64,000 nucleotides of DNA from Dactylis glomerata (taxonomy: Eukaryota; Streptophyta; Magnoliopsida; Poales; Poaceae), in contig QXEO01000727.1 of NCBI GenBank assembly GCA_007115705.1, forward strand, positions 445,497-509,496, given 5' to 3'. Of this stretch, positions 61,646-64,000 are shown one piece after another (position 1 is the stretch's first letter; each line of letters starts with the position of its first letter). The notes beneath the pieces are model-generated. The model ran no database searches, was not told the origin of the DNA, and saw only the letters and a list, made by a program, of their open reading frames with translations. The translations under genes were made by a program, and so were the position numbers.

Positions 61646-64000
61646 ATCTCCCCCATTTTGGTAATTGATGACAATCTCTTTGAGAGGGTTTATATAATGA
61701 ATTTAAAGAACCAAAATGGTTGCACTAACATCAAATACTACAAAAGTATGTGATATTAGTAGAACCACCATATATAGAGCAAACTCCCCCACAATCTATG
61801 CACGTGTGAATGATCTTGATTTCATTGCATATATTGCCAACGAAGGTTGTTGGTGGAGTTTCCTCTATATACTCAACCATGCAAAGTATGAAAGGCAAAT
61901 GCTTAAGAACAAAACCAAAGCATAAAACCCAATTCCCTTTAAACCCTCGAAACTTCTCCCCCATTGGCACCAATTGCCGAAATGGGCGGAAAAACTTAGA
62001 AGGCCAATATAGTGAGAGTTCCTCCATAATGTGTGCACAAACAAAAAGTATAATTGAAAACATATGCACATATCCAAATATGAAAACTCGGAGGAAATCA
62101 ACCTATATTGAGGATCAAAGATTGCAAATAAAATAAGATCACATGGTGGATAAACTTCAACAAATGAAGAGAGCAATCAATCGATCCAAAGAACAAATTG
62201 AATAAATATATTATGATAAGACCAAAAGGGTGCTCTAAATAATATGAGGAAGCTCCCCAAGGTTTGTGTACAAAATATTCTATTTGAATTAAAGTATAAG
62301 GTGCACAAACATGGAATCATCACTCCCTCAATATTATTCAAAACAAAATGATACCAAGTGAAGTCAAATACTATGATGACCGCAAAATGGTGCTTTAAAT
62401 GAAATGAGGAAGCTCCCCAAGGTACGTGCAAAAAATGGAATGTTTGCATTTGAATACAATTTGCACAACATGGAATCCTCACTCCCTCAATAACATTTAA
62501 AACGCAACCATTTGCAAGAGATCATAGAGGAGAAATTAAGCTTAACACTAGCTTTAAACGAATGGTTGAGCAACAAGCAAGGGACAACATATTAAAAGGC
62601 TCAACCAAAGGAATGTGTGATATGAATGACAAAGCATATTATAAGACTAATACAAGGTTAAGCATAGAGCATCCACATAGTCTTTAATGAATGAAATTGC
62701 TTAGCATTCCATCCCAACACATAAGGTTCAAATAAGATATCAAATAAGGAGATATCATCTCTCATGTGTATAAGTTTCTAAGTAGACAACATCACAAAGA
62801 TAATTATCACAAAGAAACATGTACACATAAAATAGATATTAAGAATAGAACATGATATCCAAAATGAAGTCATGCAATATACCAATGAGAATTTTTGCTT
62901 TTAAAGCACGGCCAAAGGCTCAAATTTTCTTATCGTATATTGATGAACTTCAACCACAAACAAGTCAAAGACATCACAAATATCAACAAGGGAAAGAAGA
63001 TAGTTGGGATGCTTTGAGAAAAGCAACAAGTATCACAAAGATGAATACCAAAAGAAAGTAATAAATTTGCACTTTCAACCATATTGCACATGTGAGAACT
63101 TGAGGAATTGATATGCAATAAAGTTGCTAAATTGACATATATGGGATAGGAGAATCATGAGCATGATTTTATATGTTCCCAATAATATGCACTCATCTCA
63201 AATTACTCACAATTGGAATAAAGAGGTTTCATTAAGACCTTTGCAAGAAGCACAACATTTGCAAATAATGATTTTCCATGCCATGAAACAACCTACACAA
63301 GGTTGGATACTAGAAAAGTATGCATGATAAGATACTTGTTATCGAGATATTAAAGGTAGGATGTAGTAGATAGAAGTTCTTCAATAATCCTAGCTTGCCT
63401 CAAATTATCATTTAGTCACCACTTCATCCTTATTATTGAGACAAGCACCAATATATCTTCATGTACCTAAAACAAAGTTCAAGTACAAGATGGTCCCCAA
63501 ACTCATTGGGTCCAAAGTAGTTAGGAACTACAACATATAGGACAAACTCCACATAAATATGTGCATATATAAATGAAATTGAATTTCATGCACATCTTAG
63601 CCGATTTAGGATTTGATGAAGCTTCTCCTATATATTAGATCAAAGAAAGCAAAAGCATGCCATACAATATACATTTAGTAAATATGCATGCAGAAGACTT
63701 TCAAGAGCCAAAGGAGATACAATTTGGACAAAACACCAAGAAGGACAAGCGAGCACACGAAATTGTGAAGCTACAAAAGGTTGTCCAAATTATATCAAAG
63801 AATCAAATCAACACAAGATTGACTCCAAAGTTCAACTAGTGAACTAAGCAAAAGCCAATGAGCATAAAGGATAACTAAAACACACATGCTCAAAGACATA
63901 TCTCATTTTTAGAGTGAAAAACAAATTACAAGGAATGAGATAAGCAACTCCCAAAGAGAGCAAGGTTCCAACAACAAACCAAACTCTCCACACTTTTTAT
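61646..64000 (-). mobile_element. 3' internal region of the same LTR retrotransposon, non-coding
   Basis: AT-rich, with no gag or pol motif on either strand in 2.35 kb. A two-copy repeat with a period of about 158 bp occurs at about 62217-62520 (GAGGAAGCTCCCCAAGGT at 62246 and 62405; ATGGAATC and TCACTCCCTCAAT follow in each). The element may be a large non-coding retrotransposon derivative, but its 5' half is outside the window. Confidence 0.65.

Overview
This is plant nuclear DNA, most likely from a grass of the wheat/barley group (Triticeae). The reasons are introns with GT-AG borders, GC-rich first exons, Stowaway MITEs with the CTCCCTCC terminus and TA duplications, CACTA transposons with grass-type subterminal repeats, and nested LTR retrotransposons with a tRNA-Asp primer-binding site. 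About two thirds of the window is transposon-derived. The species call is inference.

Layout. 1-3580 is the outer part of a minus-oriented LTR. It abuts the 3' end of a CACTA element (3581-4449). 4450-11837 is unassigned and includes a transcript-like but apparently non-coding locus (about 4.9-10.7 kb). A Helitron 3' terminus ends at 11865, 51 bp before a broken F-box gene (11917-12606). A non-autonomous CACTA-like element and palindromic repeats fill 13.1-14.9 kb. The gene-rich core is 16.6-29.6 kb. It holds a four-exon gene for a conserved plant coiled-coil protein of unknown function (16641-22372, +), and in that gene's first intron, antisense, a group S1 bZIP gene (19135-19818, -). The bZIP gene keeps a recognisable sucrose-control uORF but carries a hAT MITE in its coding start. 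A three-exon BREVIS RADIX-like gene (23433-29430, -) converges on the coiled-coil gene.

From 29.7 to 32.5 kb there is a LINE-like repeat and a degenerate Myb/SANT-like transposon-companion pseudogene. 32.5-37.98 kb and 53.5-57.4 kb are intergenic DNA that carries an old tandem duplication of about 2.75 kb. Its first copy was later split by a full-length non-autonomous LTR retrotransposon (37985-53502). That element's Gag ORF is in turn interrupted by a second full-length, oppositely oriented LTR element (40918-47965) with a perfect 5-bp target duplication. The two elements share their LTR beginnings, primer-binding and polypurine sites and a 2.9-kb 3' module, but have different ORFs and different LTR ends.

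The right edge (57431-64000) is a CACTA element with six exons of a Ulp1-like protease ORF, cut at 59209 by a further minus-oriented LTR retrotransposon. That LTR has a 2436-bp length and a U3 full of near-palindromic repeats. No tRNA, rRNA or CRISPR was seen. I did not find a convincing wholly new system. The most interesting items are the nested, uORF-controlled bZIP gene broken by a MITE, and the modular pair of non-autonomous LTR elements.
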